From: JAPPHA01 sp965242975
Lineage (GTDB): Bacteria; Pseudomonadota; Alphaproteobacteria; Rhodobacterales; Rhodobacteraceae
Direction: 5' to 3'
Length of the DNA stretch: 64,000 nucleotides
Assembly: GCA_965242975.1 (NCBI GenBank)
Contig: CBDETS010000007.1
Location: forward strand, 62,001 to 126,000
The notes under the pieces were generated by a model. The model ran no database searches and had not been told where the DNA came from. It was given only the letters and a program-made list of their open reading frames with translations. Positions 63,587 through 64,000 of the stretch are shown in pieces (the stretch's first letter is position 1; every line of letters begins with the position of its first letter). Position numbers and translations under genes: made by a program.

Positions 63587-64000
63587 ATGCCACGCAAGCG
63601 AAGACGAAAGACCGAGAGCCTGGAGGTGGTGAACCGGGACTGTGCCGGGATCGACATCGGCAAGGACGTTCACTACGTCGCGGTCGATCCGGACCGGTGT
63701 GCCGACCCGGTCCGGTCGTTCGATGCCTTCACGCGGGACCTCGAGGAGATGGCGTCGTGGCTGTCGTCCTGCGGGGTTGAGACGGTGGCGATGGAATCGA
63801 CCTCGGTGTACTGGATTCCGGTCTACGAGGTTCTGGATCGTGCTGGTTTCGAGGTGATGCTGGTGCCGCCGCGGATGACGAAGCAGATCGCCGGGCGCAA
63901 GAGCGATGTGCTCGATTGCCAGTGGATCCGTCAGCTTCTGTCGTACGGGCTTCTGCGCGGCGCTTTTCGTCCCGGCGATGCGGTCTGCCCGCTGCGCTCG
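63587..64000 (+). CDS. IS110 family transposase, 5' part beyond which the window ends
   Basis: The first 138 codons of an IS110-family transposase are present. The RuvC-like DEDD catalytic residues are visible: D23 in CAGIDIGKDVHYVAV, E70 in VAMESTSVYWIPVYE, and D107 and D110 in RKSDVLDCQWIRQL. The serine-containing C-terminal Tnp domain lies outside the window. Two in-frame ATG codons occur at 63581 and 63587; the second has proper spacing from GGGGAGGA. Upstream, a hairpin covers the ribosome binding site. The part seen shows no stop or frameshift. Confidence 0.92.
   Translation, partial: MPRKRRRKTESLEVVNRDCAGIDIGKDVHYVAVDPDRCADPVRSFDAFTRDLEEMASWLSSCGVETVAMESTSVYWIPVYEVLDRAGFEVMLVPPRMTKQIAGRKSDVLDCQWIRQLLSYGLLRGAFRPGDAVCPLRS

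Noticed and set aside
1..64000. tRNA, rRNA, CRISPR arrays, riboswitches and replication origins
   Set aside because: I looked for T-loop sequences, regularly spaced repeats and known aptamer cores and found none; a covariance-model search (tRNAscan-SE, Rfam) would be decisive.

Overview
The window is GC-rich, densely coded bacterial DNA that looks like a metabolically versatile alphaproteobacterium. The signs are the alphaproteobacterial form of acetolactate synthase, bpt (the protein-arginine leucyltransferase homologue), a very high load of ABC and TRAP importers with Tat-type signal peptides, and many GTG starts and 4-bp ATGA/GTGA gene overlaps. The species cannot be named from sequence alone. 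I see no rRNA, tRNA, CRISPR array, phage or plasmid replication gene.

Layout. 1-1855 (minus): end of a branched-chain amino acid type ABC importer (livH partial, livK). 2637-4797 (plus): a PLP-dependent dehydratase and an enolase-superfamily sugar-acid dehydratase. 5007-9636 (minus): a homoprotocatechuate meta-cleavage operon in the order hpaF-hpaE-hpaD-FAH-hpaH. 9706-12420 (minus): ilvIH-type acetolactate synthase behind a terminator/attenuator. 12652-17133 (plus): a TRAP transporter with unusually large membrane subunits. 17244-20612 (minus): bpt, then an enoyl-CoA hydratase coupled to a YdiF-type CoA-transferase. 21215-21921 (plus): a VapBC-like toxin-antitoxin pair. 22047-29392 (minus): a complete peptide-type ABC importer translationally coupled to a CocE/NonD hydrolase, with a second CocE-type hydrolase divergent at 30270-32270.

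32419-38683 (minus): a Ugp/Mal-like ABC importer in an operon with an endonuclease/exonuclease/phosphatase-fold enzyme and a glycerophosphodiester phosphodiesterase. 39194-46556: an Rbs-like ABC importer with two different permeases, a GMC oxidoreductase and an aldo-keto reductase, next to a divergent TetR regulator (46762-47427). 47474-51004: an aldo-keto reductase, a GlcG-like protein, an acyl-CoA dehydrogenase and an SDR. Two near-perfect palindromic operators punctuate these genes, and a related site lies in front of the CoA-transferase operon 28 kb away. 51029-52345 is a decayed locus in which a DUF993 gene and a sugar isomerase gene have been frameshifted and fused by deletion.

52571-57992 holds RidA, DUF1028 and pyrimidine nucleoside phosphorylase genes beside a Tau/Ssu/Thi-type ABC importer. 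A formylglycine-type sulfatase follows (58891-61098). The right edge is mobile DNA: an ISNCY-like element (about 61252-63032) and the start of an IS110-family transposase running off the end.

The general picture is an importer-plus-enzyme economy: each transporter travels with the enzymes that probably process its cargo. Five of the seven importer systems have a perfect stem-loop just downstream of the binding-protein gene and before the membrane subunits, which suggests a common way of making excess binding protein.
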